From: Cristatella mucedo
Taxonomy: Eukaryota > Bryozoa > Phylactolaemata > Cristatellidae
NCBI GenBank assembly: GCA_009760855.2
Contig: WPIO01000151.1
Span: forward strand, 272,501 to 336,500
Length of the DNA: 64,000 nt
Direction of reading: 5' to 3'
The notes below the pieces were generated by a model. The model worked only from the letters and a program-made list of their open reading frames with translations. It ran no database searches and had not been told where the DNA came from. A program made the translations under genes and the position numbers. Shown here piece after piece: positions 1 to 11,214 of the stretch; the first letter of the stretch is position 1, and each line of letters opens with the position of its first letter.

Positions 1-1655
1 GACAGCTGTCACAACAATGAGCTGTGTGGCTACGTGTCTTCAGAATCGGCGGACACTCAGTTTATCAGCGAATCACCTTGCTGGAGACAGGCGGGTGCAG
101 CTACCTTCAGCCCTCTCTCCATTGACATTTTAAAGAATTGTGAAGCCGGTTCAAAATGTGTGCATAGAACGTATTTACTATCTGCTCTGTATGCATCTTT
201 GCTCAAGGGATAGCGACTGGGACTTTTATTTTATTTTTCATGGAACCGTCATACCGATCCTGCCTCTTCTGCCTTTTTCTGAGTTATTCCGTATGTTTGG
301 TATTCGAGACATAATCCAGAGCGACACCGTAGTAAGCATACATTGAATAGAAGATTGTTGAAGGTATTGAGCCATTAATTTAGTCCGAAACAGAATGAGT
401 CAGTTATATTTGCCTTTACGATAGGTCAATTCAGCGACAACGGCATTGTAGAAACTGTGTGAAGTTTGTGGCACACAGAAAGGACAAACCTCAGAATGAA
501 TAAATAAATCAAGCAGTTTTCTTACCACCTTACTGTAAAGACACGGCAACGAGCTCTGACAGAACACTATCGTTTGTCGGTTATGTAGCCAGAGTTTGCC
601 ACAGTCACAATAATTCTAGGAGAGTTACCATAACTAAGACAATCGATTTTCTATTTGATAAGCAATAAAGCGAAATTCCGCAATCTTAAAGTTAGGTTCG
701 CCCTGTCCCGGTGTCTGGCAAAACTATATCAGTCACAAACCCAGTTGCCTCACTGCAGTCAACAGTGCAGAACTCCGTCGTTGGTCATCCTTACAGCCGA
801 GGCTAAAGCACTTAGCCAGCTGCCATTCCAAAGCACTTGCAGGAAACTATATGTTCAGTCTTCTCAAGCTGTGCATTCGGTGAGTCTATTTTATCGCATG
901 GAGCTTCAAGCTTGATCCCCACCATTGCGCCACGCTCGTCACCTTGTAGCTTTATACCTACTTCCGTCATCAGTGTGGTTTGGCATACAGAACGCTGGCC
1001 CAGAACAACGCCAACGGTTTATTGCACAATGCACAGAGCAGCAAGACTGCTTTAGCCCCCTTCTCACACTCGTCTCTGCTCTCTCCTCCCCCCCCCCCCC
1101 CCGGCTGTCCCATGGCCGACCCCGATGGTGAATCCACCATCTGACTGGTTACCGACCTGTCCAAACCACACCACAGGCTGACCACAGCTTTGCACTGCCG
1201 GTGATGCTCCTGACGGCTGTTTACGAAAGGAGAGGTACCGGCCTGCATACACTCAGACCACAATCAGCCAATGAAAGTTTCAGCCACTCAGCAGACTCGG
1301 TATTACTCTCTTTAGACTTCTGGTTATCCACGGCTATTAATTCAGATACCGACTTCTGTATTTGACATCGACATACCCGTGCTTTCAAGGTGTGTAAACT
1401 CTGACGACTAAACGTCTGAATGATGTTATGTTCAGCAAAGCTGCAAGTATTCCCCTGCTAACTTTTTGAGTGAGTTTCGATTCTGAATTTGCACAGGTTC
1501 GGTCCAATACTGCTCTAAAATCTACTCAATTTTGGGTGATTATGCGCTAAATTTACACAATTATATGAGGGGTATACACTTCCAGTTTCTCGCCAAGCAA
1601 GTAGCTGCTCCACTACCACAAGACTCAGGATAAAACCAGTATACACCATATTGGA
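1..1655. other. Unassigned sequence with a poly-C run
   Basis: I recognise no gene, RNA or transposon here. The reading frames are short, overlap on both strands and show no recognisable domain. A 15-base C run sits at 1088-1102. The stretch may be intergenic or an intron of a gene outside the window. Confidence 0.4.
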
Positions 1656-1659
1656 CCTT

Positions 1660-1812
1660 GATATCTGAGGAAGCAAGTTTCTTGATCTACACAACCGAAG
1701 TTGTGGGTTAGAGTCCTGTAGTTGGGCGGTTCTTTTTGCCAACTGCAGGCGATTGTAATAGCAGACAAGGTTTTCCTCTACTATACAAATGAAGCTGAGT
1801 AATCAGCTAAAA
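1660..1812 (+). repeat. tRNA-like SINE, family II, diverged copy
   Basis: A B-box-like GGGTTAGAGTCC lies at about 1705-1716. About 70 bases later comes a conserved end, ACAAATGAAGCTGAGTAATC, at 1785-1804. The same pairing recurs, diverged, near 33.3, 38.0 and 45.2 kb, with the end alone near 32.6 kb, always on the + strand. I infer a dispersed tRNA-derived family; no A box is clear in this copy, so a different short repeat is possible. Confidence 0.4.
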
Positions 1813-2102
1813 TATTCTTGGTCTATCAAATATGGATATTCATATTTCAGGATTCGTGGCCATTGATATAGTCATTAGCAATGAGCCTAGCACGAGACCG
1901 ACGAGAAGGGTCGTCAGCAATTTTCCACCATTTACGACTAAAAAATCTTACGAACCCATTGTAGCAACGTCTCGCAAAACTTGGGAGGAAACGAATAAAT
2001 GCGATGCTTGCAACGGTTCTGCACATCGCCATAAAGCCTCGGGGGAATTCTGGGACTGCACCCCACCCCGAAAGTCACTCACCGAGTGGTTGGGTCCTAT
2101 CG

Positions 2103-4280
2103 ATAATAATAATAATAATAGTAATGCACTTGATAAACCGCCCTCAGAGATCTCAATCTCTCTCTAGGCGCTTTACATTTGCTGCAAAGGGAAATGGAAT
2201 TCAATGGTGAGTAATATAATGCTTCATAAACAAACAAAATGAATAGCATGGTTAGGGGTGACATGCACAGGGTCAGCATGCAAATGTAGTTAGTGGCAGC
2301 ATGCACAGTGTCATCACACAAAAGCTCGTGAAGGACGAATCACAGGGACCCACTAAATGCTGTCCTAAATATGTGTTTTTAAGCTCCTTTTAAATGTGGT
2401 CAGGTCAGGGGATGTTCTGACGCAGGTCGGGAGGGAGTTCCAGGATTTGGAAGCATACGAACTAAATGCACGGTCTCCAAAAGATTTAAGGTTTGTACGA
2501 GGTATTTCTAGACTGTTGGATTCCGAAAAGCGGTTGGTACGATGCTTGGCCTGATGGGGGAGTATGTCGGAGAGATAGGCTGGAGCCAAAGAATGAAGGG
2601 ACCTAAAAGTGAGCGACAAAACCTTGAAGTCAATCCATTGCTTGACTGGTAGCCAGTGCAGGTCGGCTAGAAGTTGAGTAATGTGGCAACTGCGAAGCTC
2701 ACTACAGACAAGCGTAGCTGCAGAGTTTTGCACCAGCTGCAATCGCCTGATCGCACATGCTGGTAGGCTAGTAAGCAGTGAGTTGCAGAAGTCGAGACGA
2801 GATGTCACGAATGCATGGACCAACTTAGACGTGGTATCCTTATCTAAACAAGCCCGAATTTTAGCAATTTTATGAAGCTGAAAATAGGCAGATTTGACTG
2901 TGGAGCTGATATGGTCGTCTAACGAGAGGTCGCTTTGGAATATGACACCTATATTTTGAGCTGATTCGACTGGAGATTTGCTGGCATAGCCAATTTTGGG
3001 AGACAGCTTTTCCAATCTCTGAAAAACACTGGGTTTGCCCATAACTAGTAAGTTAGTTTTGTCATCGTTTAGTTTTAGAAAATTTGCTGCCATCCATGTG
3101 CGGATGTCATCAATGCATGCAGCAAGTGAGTTTAGTGAATTTGAGGTGCTCGAAGGCTTGGAGGGATCAAAGCAAAGGTACAATTGAGTGTCATCCGCAT
3201 AGAAGTGAAAGCTTGTGCCAGAATGTGGTAGGCAATCACATCAGCAAGAGGGAGAGTATAAACCGTGAAAAGAACCGGACCTAGCACGGAGCCGTGAGGT
3301 ACTCCATATTTCAGACGTACTTCAGATGATCTTTCTTCATTCACGTCAATACTCTGGAGTCTCCTACTGAGATAGGGCGTGAACCACTCTAGAGCATGGC
3401 CAGTGATGCCCCGGCGAGATGAGAGGCGCTCTTCAAGAACTTCGTGATCGATGGTGTCAAATGCTGCCAAAAGATCGAGCAAAACAAGCACAGACACTCC
3501 ACCCATGTCTGCATTCCTAAGTAGGTCGTTGTATACCCTAAGCAATGCTGACTCTGAGGAGCGATTAGCTCTAAAGCCATACTGGAACTTACTAGTAAGG
3601 TGTGACGTTTCGATCTGTGAGTTCAGCTGGTCTGCCACGACCCATTCCAGTGTCTTTGATAGGAATGGTAGAAGGGAGACTGGGCGGTAGTTGCTCAAGT
3701 TCTCTTTGTCTAGTGTTGCTTTCTTGAGAAGAGGCCTGACTACAGCTTTTTTGAAAGGTGCTGGGACATGATCTGAGGCTAATGACATATTAATGATGTT
3801 AGTTATGCATGGCAGCAGCAGATCAATGCAACGTAGGAGCATACAGTGGGATAGTATCCAGAGGACTTGTCTTCTTTGATTGCGATACGAACTTTAGGAC
3901 TAGATCACTAGTGACCTGCTTAAATGCAGACATTGAGGTGCAACCAGGAACTGAGGAACAGCATTCTAGTGCGGAGGTTGTCGTCGCAGGGGATGGATTC
4001 CCTGATCTTGTCTATCTTCTGCACAAAGAATCGAGAGAAGCGATCGGCTAGATTATCACAAGGATCATCAGGTAAGGAGCTGATCTGGTAACGGTTGAGG
4101 AGATGGCTTATTGTTGACATAGGCATTTTTGGATTGTGCATCTGTGATTCAACAATGTTTCTATAGAAGCTAGACTTGGCCTTTGCTAGGATCGATGAGC
4201 AAAGACACGCATGTGGTATCTGAGCACAGCGACAGTAAAGGGCACTCGCAACTTGATTTGACGCATCCGTGTCTGTAGTC
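2103..4280 (-). mobile_element. CR1/L2-like LINE, 5'-truncated, RT to 3' end
   Basis: The element reads on the minus strand. Its 3' end is the (AAT)n run at 2103-2121 (an ATT tail on the element strand), preceded by the family's 3' hairpin. Frames at 3132-3842 and 2365-3183 give reverse transcriptase, with [20 protein letters not shown] near the start, [13 protein letters not shown] and [15 protein letters not shown], followed by the long C-terminal tail (KIRACLDKDTTSKLVHAF, LHWLPVKQ, WNSLPTCVR). A frameshift near 3150-3180 disrupts the expected YADD box. A further frame at 3920-4141 precedes RT. The domain order matches Jockey-superfamily non-LTR elements, closest in style to CR1/L2. It is the best-preserved 2 kb of this family in the window, but it is defective. 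Confidence 0.88.
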
Positions 4281-4533
4281 CACCTATAAGTCCGTTCGAC
4301 TGCCAGACGAGCGGTGGCTACATTTTTCCATCACCAGCCATAGTGTACAACACTATTGACAGCCCAAATCGACCCTCAACTACCTAGCTCCCATACCTAG
4401 AACTCAGAAGACTAGCCAGTAAGAATGCTTGGGCTAATTCACAACCCAAACCCCTTTTCTGACGAAACCGGGTCCTAGACATTATAAAAAACAAAGCTTG
4501 GCTGATTTAGTGCCTAAGCGATACAGTTGCCCC

Positions 4534-4874
4534 TGTGGTCGTAGCTTTGCCACCATCAGCCCCGTCCTAGCCTGACAGGGCCGGAGTGCATAACGTCTCT
4601 GCAGCTGGGAGCTTACTGCTGATTGGGTGGAGGCATAAGTGAATGGCCACCCAGTGATGCAATCTTTTCCCTGCTGGTCTCTCGTTCAGCTCCTGCAGTC
4701 GTGAGTGGATGCGTGGTCCGTCTCCGGCTCGCTGACGTGTACTGCTCGCGAAGAGTATTTCGAATTCGATTACATCTTGCAGAGAGGTCAGTGACTCCTT
4801 CTGCTTTCGGTGCTGGCTGCACCACATACACGCTCGTTAACCTTCCGGGCGCTACGTCTATAACCACCCCTACA
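4534..4874 (+). repeat. Gypsy 5' LTR
   Basis: The 341 bp LTR starts TGTGGTCGTAGC and ends CCACCCCTACA. It aligns throughout with 10420-10913 once the SINE there is removed, sharing for example GACAGGGC, GAGTGCATAACGTCTCTGCA and CTTCCGGGCGCTA. It is followed directly by AATTGGTGACCC, the likely primer-binding site. Confidence 0.88.
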
Positions 4875-4890
4875 AATTGGTGACCCTTAT
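4875..4890 (+). promoter_or_regulatory. Probable gypsy primer-binding site
   Basis: AATTGGTGACCC directly follows the 5' LTR. TGGTGACCC-type sites at this position are common in Ty3/gypsy elements. The matching tRNA was not determined. Confidence 0.5.
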
Positions 4891-4907
4891 GCTGATACGA
4901 ACACAGT

Positions 4908-5839
4908 ATGTATTCTTACACCAAACAATCGCTTTGGCTGAAACCTGAAAGTGGTGCTGCGGATTCCTATCGCCATGTGAAGTTTCCGGAATTTCTACGA
5001 AGCGACCCGGCGCTTTGGCTTGCCCGCGTCGAGTTGCATTTTAACTTCTTGAAAATTGCGGACTAGAGAACTAAGTTCCGCCTGACGTCGGTCGCCATAT
5101 GCGAGCCAACAATTTACGAGCTTCACGACCTCATAATAAACCCTCCCAATGAGGACCCTTCGATCGACTACCCGAAGCCATATTACAACGTTGTTCAGCT
5201 TCTGAGCAGCTGCGTCTGCGCCTGCTTCTCGAAGGTGAGCCGCTCGGCGATCGCACACCGAGTCAGTTCCTCCGGCATTTACGGCAGCTGCTAGGTGATG
5301 AACGTGACCGGTTCACTGAAGCCTTTTTTCGCGAACCGTTCCTGCAGCGCCTACCGTCCGATGTCCGTATGGTTCTATCGGGTTTCGACGCCACGCTCAG
5401 TGTTAGCACACTAGCGGAAATGGCTGACCGCATGCCAGAAGCCTCGGCACGTTACATAGCCGCCGTTACACCACCAGTGACCTTAACGTTACCGCAGATG
5501 CTGCCTCTATTAGCTGCTGGTTCAGCGTCCGCCCGCTCGGCTATAACCGAGCGAGAACAGCACTGCTCATTGTCAGAGTTACAGTCTCTGAAAGCTGAGG
5601 TGTTAGCCCTTCGGGAAGAACTCGGCATCTCCAATCAGGATATGTGCGGGGACTGGCGAGGACGCAACCGTTCTCCTAGCAGTTCCCCTAGCAGACAGCA
5701 GCTCCGACCGGGAGCTGGTGCTCAAGGACAGGAGTCTCCTAATGGCGGCTGGTGTTTCTATCACGCACGGTTTGGGGACAAGGCTTTCCAGTGCCGACCG
5801 GGTTTCAAGTTTCCTTTAAACAGGAACCTGGACTGTTAG
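4908..5839 (+). pseudogene. gag: Gypsy gag remnant
   Basis: Reading starts at ATG 4908 (MYSYTKQSLWLKP), continues through VKFPEFLRSDPALWLARVE and then hits a TAG near 5065. A frame change follows before RLRLLLEGEPLGDRTPSQFL and the open stretch 5369-5839. The late motif WCFYHARFGDKAFQCRPG is the zinc-less basic motif common to many invertebrate gypsy Gag proteins; a CCHC knuckle is absent. Gag normally forms the particle and packages RNA. This copy cannot make a full protein. Confidence 0.8.
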
Positions 5840-5865
5840 CGAAGGCGGTGCTACAGTCGGGGAAT

Positions 5866-6276
5866 GAAGTTAGCCGCCTACTATTCGTGCACGACCCCGA
5901 CATGGACATGGGCTTTCTTATTGACACGCGCTCGGCGGTTAGTGTCCTCCCACCGAATGTTACCGAGAGGCTACTCCCTGCCCTGTCTCATCTACAGGCT
6001 GAGAATGGCTCTTTAATTGTAGTATACGGCTCACGACTCCTCAACTTGAGCCAAGATATTCGGCGGAGTCTCTCCCGGGTTTTCTCTGTAGCCGATGTTT
6101 CGTTCCCTCTCAACGGCACCGATTTCCTTGCTCATTTCGGGCTCATCTTAGACCTCGATCACCGCTCACTATACGACGGTCGCACTGAGCTTCGAAAGAG
6201 GTTAGCTTACTTCGTCGATTACGCCCTATCATTTCTACTGCATCCCTTCAACTCTACGGGCCGACTACACTGCTGA
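5866..6276 (+). pseudogene. pol: Gypsy protease remnant
   Basis: LLFVHDPDMDMGFLIDTRSA followed by VSVLPP is the aspartic protease entry, where D-T-G is expected but this copy has D-T-R. Downstream FLAHFGLILDLDHRSLYDG matches the usual protease-to-RT linker of Ty3/gypsy Pol. The loss of the catalytic Gly suggests the protease is dead. Confidence 0.75.
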
Positions 6277-6334
6277 GCTTCGCCGATTCCCATGCATCAT
6301 GCAACCCGGAAACCTCTCTGCAACGGTCAAGCAT

Positions 6335-6748
6335 TCAGTTTGCCACCGCATCGTCACGAGCGGCCCGCCTGCCCGCTTCTTCCTTCGACACCTGGCTCAA
6401 GACCACCTGAGAGCAGCTCACGTGGAATTCGAGCATATGCTGCAGCTGGGAATAATAGAGCCGTCAGAGAGCGAGTACGCCAGTCCTCTACATCTCGTAT
6501 CCAAAAAGAACGGTGACTGGTAGCCTTGCGGTGACTATCGTGCTTTGAATCACATCCCCAAGCACGACTGTTACCCTGTACCACTGCTAAACGATTTCGC
6601 ATCTGCCCTACATGGCAAGTTGGTTTTCTCTCAAATCGATCTCGTGCAAGCATATCATCAAATACCCATTCATCCCGACGACATCCCTAAAACCACCGTA
6701 ATCACGCCGTTCGGTGTGTTTCAATTCAAGCGAATGAGTTTTGGCCTC
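6335..6748 (+). pseudogene. pol: Gypsy reverse transcriptase, first half
   Basis: The frame reads GPPARFFLRHLAQDHLRAAH, FEHMLQLGIIEPSESEYASP and LHLVSKKNGDW, then an in-frame TAG where R is usual, then DYRALNHIPKHDCYPVPLL, IDLVQAYHQIPIHP and FGVFQFKRMSFGLR. These are the first fingers and palm motifs of Ty3/gypsy RT, including the first catalytic Asp. It stops abruptly at 6748, where a LINE 3' tail begins. The sequence resumes as NAAQTFQRFIDQV at about 8117. Confidence 0.88.
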
Positions 6749-6749
6749 A

Positions 6750-8115
6750 GGAATAATAATAATAATAATGTACTTGATTAAACGCCCTCAGAGAATTAAA
6801 TCTCTCTCTAAGCGCTTTACATTTGCTGCAAAGGGAAATGCAATTGAATGATGAGTAGTATCATGCTTGATAAACAAACAAAATGAATAACATGTTAGGG
6901 TTGACATGCACAGGGTCAGCATGCAAATGTGGTTAGTGGCAGCATGCACAGTGTCAGCACCCATAAGCACATGAAGGACGAATCACAGGGGCCCACTAAA
7001 TGCTGTCCTAAATAGGTGTTTTTTTCAAGTTCTTTTGAAATGTGGTCAGGTCTGGGGATGTTCTGACGCAGGTTGGGAGGGAGTTCCAGGCTTTGGGAGA
7101 ATACGAACTAAATGCACGCTTTGTAAGGGATTCAAATTTGTACTAGGTATTTGTAGACTGTTGGATTCCGAAAAGTGGGTGGTTCGATTTCGGTGGTTCG
7201 ATGCTTGGCCTAATGGGGGGTAGATCTGTACCCAGGCTGGGTTCGGTTGGCTAGGACCGGACGGCTATAGTGAGGGTTAGGGTCACCGGCTAGGCCAGGG
7301 TCGGACCTACGGCATGGCCGGATGTATGCGGTGACGAGAGGTCACCAGGGCTCTTGGGTACGAGAAGTTGGACAAGTAAGTCGTGGTATTAGAGGCTCCC
7401 GGTCTCGCCGAGTTATGCACCTGGATTCGTGCAGGCGTGCTCCGGCGATGCTGCCACGCACGCAAGGGAACGAGTACCCAAGGCCCGAGTGGAGCTGGAT
7501 AGCTCGCTCGTTGTTGACTTGTTTATACCGCGTTCCCCGTGTAGCGTGTTCCTGACCCCCCCCCCCGTATGTTGGCGTCTTTCAGCGGAAGCTTACGACT
7601 GTGGTAGTTGTCGACTCGGACTAGCCAGCAGTTACTCAGCCAGCCGGGTTTTGGACGGCGTACGCTCGTACTGTTGGACTCGGAGTCGGTACAACGACAG
7701 GACTGCGGAAGCCGACTAACCCCAACTAACACGTTTGTTCGTGCTTGCTGCGTCATCTTGCGCTCCCATAGTGTGTAATGTATAGGATCCTCCCTGTAGA
7801 CTTGTTAAGTTCCCCAGTTGTTGTTGGCGCATGCGTTATTATAAGGATGTTTAACCTGACGGCCGCTCGTCTTACCCTAGCTCGGCGGGATGGCGAGCGG
7901 CAGCGTGGCCGGAGTATGGCGGGGTTTGGCGGGAATTAGCCTCTGACCCCTGGAACCCGGTTACAGATCTGAGAGATAGGCTGGAGCCAAAAAATGAAGT
8001 GACTTAAAAGTGATTGACAGAACCTTGAAGTCAATCCGTTGCTGACTGGTAGCCAGTGCAGGTCGGCGATAGGTGGTGTGATGTGGCAACTGCGACACTC
8101 ACAACAGACAAGCCA
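6750..8115 (-). mobile_element. LINE copy inserted in gypsy RT, split by a solo LTR
   Basis: The minus-strand LINE 3' end starts with (AAT)n at 6750-6769 and the 3' hairpin. It continues to about 7226 and, after the LTR at 7227-7965, from 7966 to about 8115 (GTAGCCAGTGCAGGTCGGC and so on). It joins the two halves of the gypsy RT exactly, so the unoccupied site can be reconstructed. It is 5' truncated, which is usual for LINEs. Confidence 0.85.
7227..7965 (-). repeat. Solo LTR, inverted, with 4-bp duplication GATC
   Basis: The 739 bp unit starts TGTACCCAGGCTGGG and ends CCCGGTTACA, with GATC on both sides (7223-7226 and 7966-7969). It is the reverse complement of 26034-26766 and shares sequence with 19060-19339. 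It has no internal coding region. In the other copy's orientation a TATAAA lies inside, so this copy is read on the minus strand. A solo LTR left by LTR-LTR recombination is the simplest reading. Confidence 0.85.
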
Positions 8116-8116
8116 T

Positions 8117-8990
8117 GAATGCTGCCCAGACCTTTCAACGTTTCATCGACCAGGTAACTCAAGGGCTTAATTTCTGTTTTCCATTCCTTGACGATCTTTT
8201 AATTGTGTCTGTCAGCGAAACCGAGCATGCCACGCACCTGAAAGCAATCTTCCGTCGCCTCTAGGAATATGGGGTAATCATCAACCCATCTAAGTGCGTC
8301 TCTGGTGTTCCATCACTTGATTACCTCGGACACCATGTATCCTCGCAGGGCCTCCGACCACAGGTATCAAAAGTTGGGTCGATTGTTTCTTTCCCTTGAC
8401 CCAATACTGCACGAAAACTGCGTCTCTACCTAGGCATGGTCCATGTTTACCGCCAATTTATCCCGAGCTGTGCTAGCTCGCTGGCACTGCTCTATGCGCT
8501 CCTCCCGACCGGCTGAAAAGCCGATGCCGACCTCACGTGGTCACTAGAGGACGCCGTCGCCTTCGAGCGCAGCAAAGTTGAGTTGACCGAGTCAACACTG
8601 CTCAGCCATCTGGACCCTGACGCATCGATATCAATCGTGACTGATGCCTCGGACACCGCTATCGGCGTGGCTCTGCAGCAGCTACTGGATGGGGTGTGGA
8701 AACCGTTAGCCTTTTTCTCTCTAACACTCTGACCTGCGGAATCTCGCTATTCGACTTTCAACCAAGAGCTTCTGGCTATTTACTCTGCGATCCGACATTT
8801 TAGCTACTTGGTGGAAGGTCGGGTATTCTCGGTGCTCACCGATCATCGCCCGATCGTTTAAGCAATCGTTTCATCAACCAATCGTTTCACACCTCGGCAG
8901 CAGCTACACTTTGCTTTCATCTCCGAGTTCACTACTGACATCCAATACTTGAAGGGTTCCGAGAATTTCGTCGCCGACGCACTTTCACGA
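8117..8990 (+). pseudogene. pol: Gypsy RT second half and RNase H
   Basis: NAAQTFQRFIDQVTQGLNF leads to FPFLDDLLIVS, the catalytic x-x-D-D box (usually Y-L-D-D). Then come GVPSLDYLGHHVSSQGL and, after stops, RNase H as SIVTDASDTAIGVALQQ, FNQELLAIYSAIRHF and VLTDHRPIV. At least four in-frame stops interrupt it (for example TAG near 8262 and TGA near 8397). The order and motifs are those of Ty3/gypsy Pol. Confidence 0.85.
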
Positions 8991-10114
8991 GCTAATGCTG
9001 TTTTCGATAAGGATGACCGTCCTATTGATTACAGCGAGCTGACCGCCGCACAAGAGCCCGAAATCCTCGCCGCACCAACTACTTCCCTGCACCTTCAACC
9101 GGTTCCAATACCGACATCGCAGGGAACCATTTTATTCTACCACTCTATGGGCCACGATCGCCCATACGTGCCTGCTGCTTTCCGTCGACGAATCTTCAAC
9201 AAATTGCACGGACTCGCATACCCAGGAATACCAGCTACACTGCATCCGATTGCATGCGGTTTGTGTGGCCGAATATGAATTCCGACGTTCGCTCTTGGGT
9301 CCGAACCTGCAACGCATACCAACGCGCCAAAGTAGCTTAGCACACTTCGACACCAGTTGGGCAGTTTCCCACCCCATCGTGTCGATTCAGTCATGATCAC
9401 AACGAACTCGTCGGGCAGCTACCCCACTCCGACGGTGTGACCTATTTACTTACGGTCGTCGACCGTTTCACACGCTGGCCTGAAACGTTTCCTCTGACCG
9501 ACATTTCCGCGTCCACCGTCTCACAAAAATTTGTCGACGGTTGGATATCACGCTACAGCATCCCTGCGTTGCTCACTTCCGACCGAGGAGGACAATTTGA
9601 GTCGTTCCTGTAGCTCGAACTCATGAAGGCCATGGGAATACGGCGTGTACGAACTACTGCTTACCATCCGGGCGCTAGCGGCATGGCAGAGCGCCTGCAC
9701 CGACAGCTCAAGGCAGCACTCATAGCAAGTAGCCCACAACATTCGTGGCGAAAGGCGCTCCCGCTCGTGCTCTTAGGAATCCGCATTGCTGAAAAGCGTG
9801 ACATCGGCCACTCAGCAGCCGAGCTAGTGTACGGGGAGACCCTTCGCTTGCCTGGTGGTTTCTTAAGTGCGCCCGAGGCACCGGCCGACAGCTCAGACGT
9901 AGAACTATTTGTCACGACGCTCATCGAGCACATGCGCCGCCTCCGAGCTGTAACGCCTTGAAATTCGGCCCGCCCATCTTACGTTCACGACGACATGCAG
10001 CATTGCGCCAAGGTTTTTGTACGCCACGAAGCTGCTCGAAGACCACTTCAGCCACCTTACGACGGCCCATACGCTGTGCTTGAAAGGGCAGATTAACATC
10101 TTTCCGGTAACGTC
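8949..10114 (+). pseudogene. pol: Gypsy linker and integrase remnant
   Basis: The open frame 8949-9278 covers the RNase H end (LKGSENFVADALSRAN) and the start of the integrase zinc region. The core then reads VVDRFTRWPE (first catalytic Asp), LLTSDRGGQFES (second Asp) and MAERLHRQLKAAL (catalytic Glu), ending with YDGPYAVLERAD. Stops at 9276-9278, near 9337, at 9611-9613 and at 9959-9961 break it. Integrase would insert the cDNA; this copy is inactive. Confidence 0.85.
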
Positions 10115-10126
10115 GTCGACCGCAGA

Positions 10127-10378
10127 ATGGATTCATCAATTGACCGGCTGAAGCCCGCATGCGTCGAGGACAGCCAAATTGAAGAGGCGGCAGGCACACC
10201 CGCGTCATCGCAGGAATCTCCGTCGGCTGCACCTTCTCCGAGGACATCACATACGCCAACTTCAGAGCAATCACCTTCGTCAGAGCCTCAAAATCCTTCT
10301 ACTTTACCTCTGGCAAACAAAAAGCGGTCCGGGCGCTATGTACGCTTTCCCGCCCGCTTTGTGGATTATACCGTTTGA
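10127..10378 (+). pseudogene. pol: Gypsy Pol C-terminal tail
   Basis: An 83-codon open stretch begins RRMDSSIDRLKPACVED, the sequence that usually follows the integrase chromodomain-like region in gypsy Pol. It continues Ser/Pro-rich and ends KKRSGRYVRFPARFVDYTV. It abuts the purine tract and the 3' LTR, which supports it as the end of pol. Confidence 0.7.
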
Positions 10379-10404
10379 TGTCGTCACTTTGGCTTCAGCC
10401 AAGT

Positions 10405-10419
10405 GACTGGGGGAGCCTT
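10405..10419 (+). promoter_or_regulatory. Gypsy polypurine tract
   Basis: GACTGGGGGAGCCTT lies directly against the TGTGG start of the 3' LTR. This is where plus-strand priming occurs in LTR elements. Confidence 0.6.
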
Positions 10420-10913
10420 TGTGGGCGTAGCATCGCCACCATGTTGCCCCGCCCTAGCCTGACAGGGCAGGAGTGCATAACGTCTCTGCAGCCGGGAACT
10501 TACTGCTGATTGGATGTAGGGATGATTAAACGGCCACCCAGTGATGCTATCTTTTCCCGCCGGTCTCTAGTCCAGCTAGAGCTGTCGTGAGTGGACGTGT
10601 GGTCCGTCTCCGGCTCGCGGACATGTACTGCTCGCGAAGATTATTACGAATTCAATTACATAAAAATAATAATAATATTTCATTTATATAGCGCACCAAG
10701 AGAACTTAATCACTATTTAGGCGCTTCACTTATGCCTCGGGGCTCGAGCCCACGACCTCAGTCAGACCTTGGTTGGGGCGACCACCTTAATCGCTAGACC
10801 AAACCAGCTCGGCCATCGTGTAGAGAAGTCAGTAACTCCTTCTGCTATCGGTGCTGGCTGCACCACATACGCTCGTTAACCTTCCGGGCGCTAAATTGAA
10901 GACCACCCCTACA
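10420..10913 (+). repeat. Gypsy 3' LTR carrying a SINE
   Basis: It runs from TGTGGGCGTAGC to CCACCCCTACA and matches the 5' LTR except for the SINE at 10662-10814. The two LTRs differ at many positions, so the gypsy insertion is old. Confidence 0.87.
10662..10814 (-). mobile_element. tRNA-derived SINE (family I) in the 3' LTR
   Basis: Read on the minus strand it begins GGCCGAGCTGGTTTGGTC (A-box-like). A B box GGGCTCGAGCCC follows about 50 bases later. Then comes a body ending in AAGCGCC, AGTGATTAAGTTCTCTTGG and GCGCTATATAAAT with an ATT-rich tail. The last part is the same hairpin found at the 3' ends of the LINEs. It interrupts the LTR, which has no such insert in its 5' partner. Confidence 0.85.
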
Positions 10914-11052
10914 TCCTTACTTCTATATGAGGCTGCCTGTAGTCACTTGAAAGTGTCAGCGGCCTCTTTGAGTCCGAAAACTCCTGCTACCGCACTCTTC
11001 TTCATCTTGTCTTTGCGGCCAATACCGCCGAGCGTTAATATCGATTATATTA

Positions 11053-11055
<3 letters not shown>

Positions 11056-11122
<67 letters not shown>
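11056..11122. repeat. (TA)n microsatellite
   Basis: An uninterrupted TA repeat of about 66 bases. Confidence 0.95.
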
Positions 11123-11125
<3 letters not shown>

Positions 11126-11214
11126 TGTTTGTCGCATTGGCAGTCTTCTTGTAGTATCACCCGGTCCCATCACCGTCCGATGGCTTTGTCCTGCGGCGTA
11201 ACGAGTCCATTTCC

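Larger units (their letters stand above)
4534..10913 (+). mobile_element. Degenerate Ty3/gypsy LTR retrotransposon
   Basis: Two LTRs (4534-4874 and 10420-10913) flank gag, protease, RT, RNase H and integrase remnants in the Ty3/gypsy order. A purine-rich tract, ACTGGGGGAGCC, lies just before the 3' LTR. The element is dead: gag and pol carry many stops and frameshifts. RT is split by a LINE (6750-8115) that itself holds a solo LTR, and a SINE sits inside the 3' LTR. No env-like frame is seen. I could not identify a target-site duplication at the LTR borders. Confidence 0.9.

Noticed and set aside
970-1263. 97-codon minus-strand frame
   Set aside because: Crosses the poly-C run as poly-Gly and has no recognisable motif.
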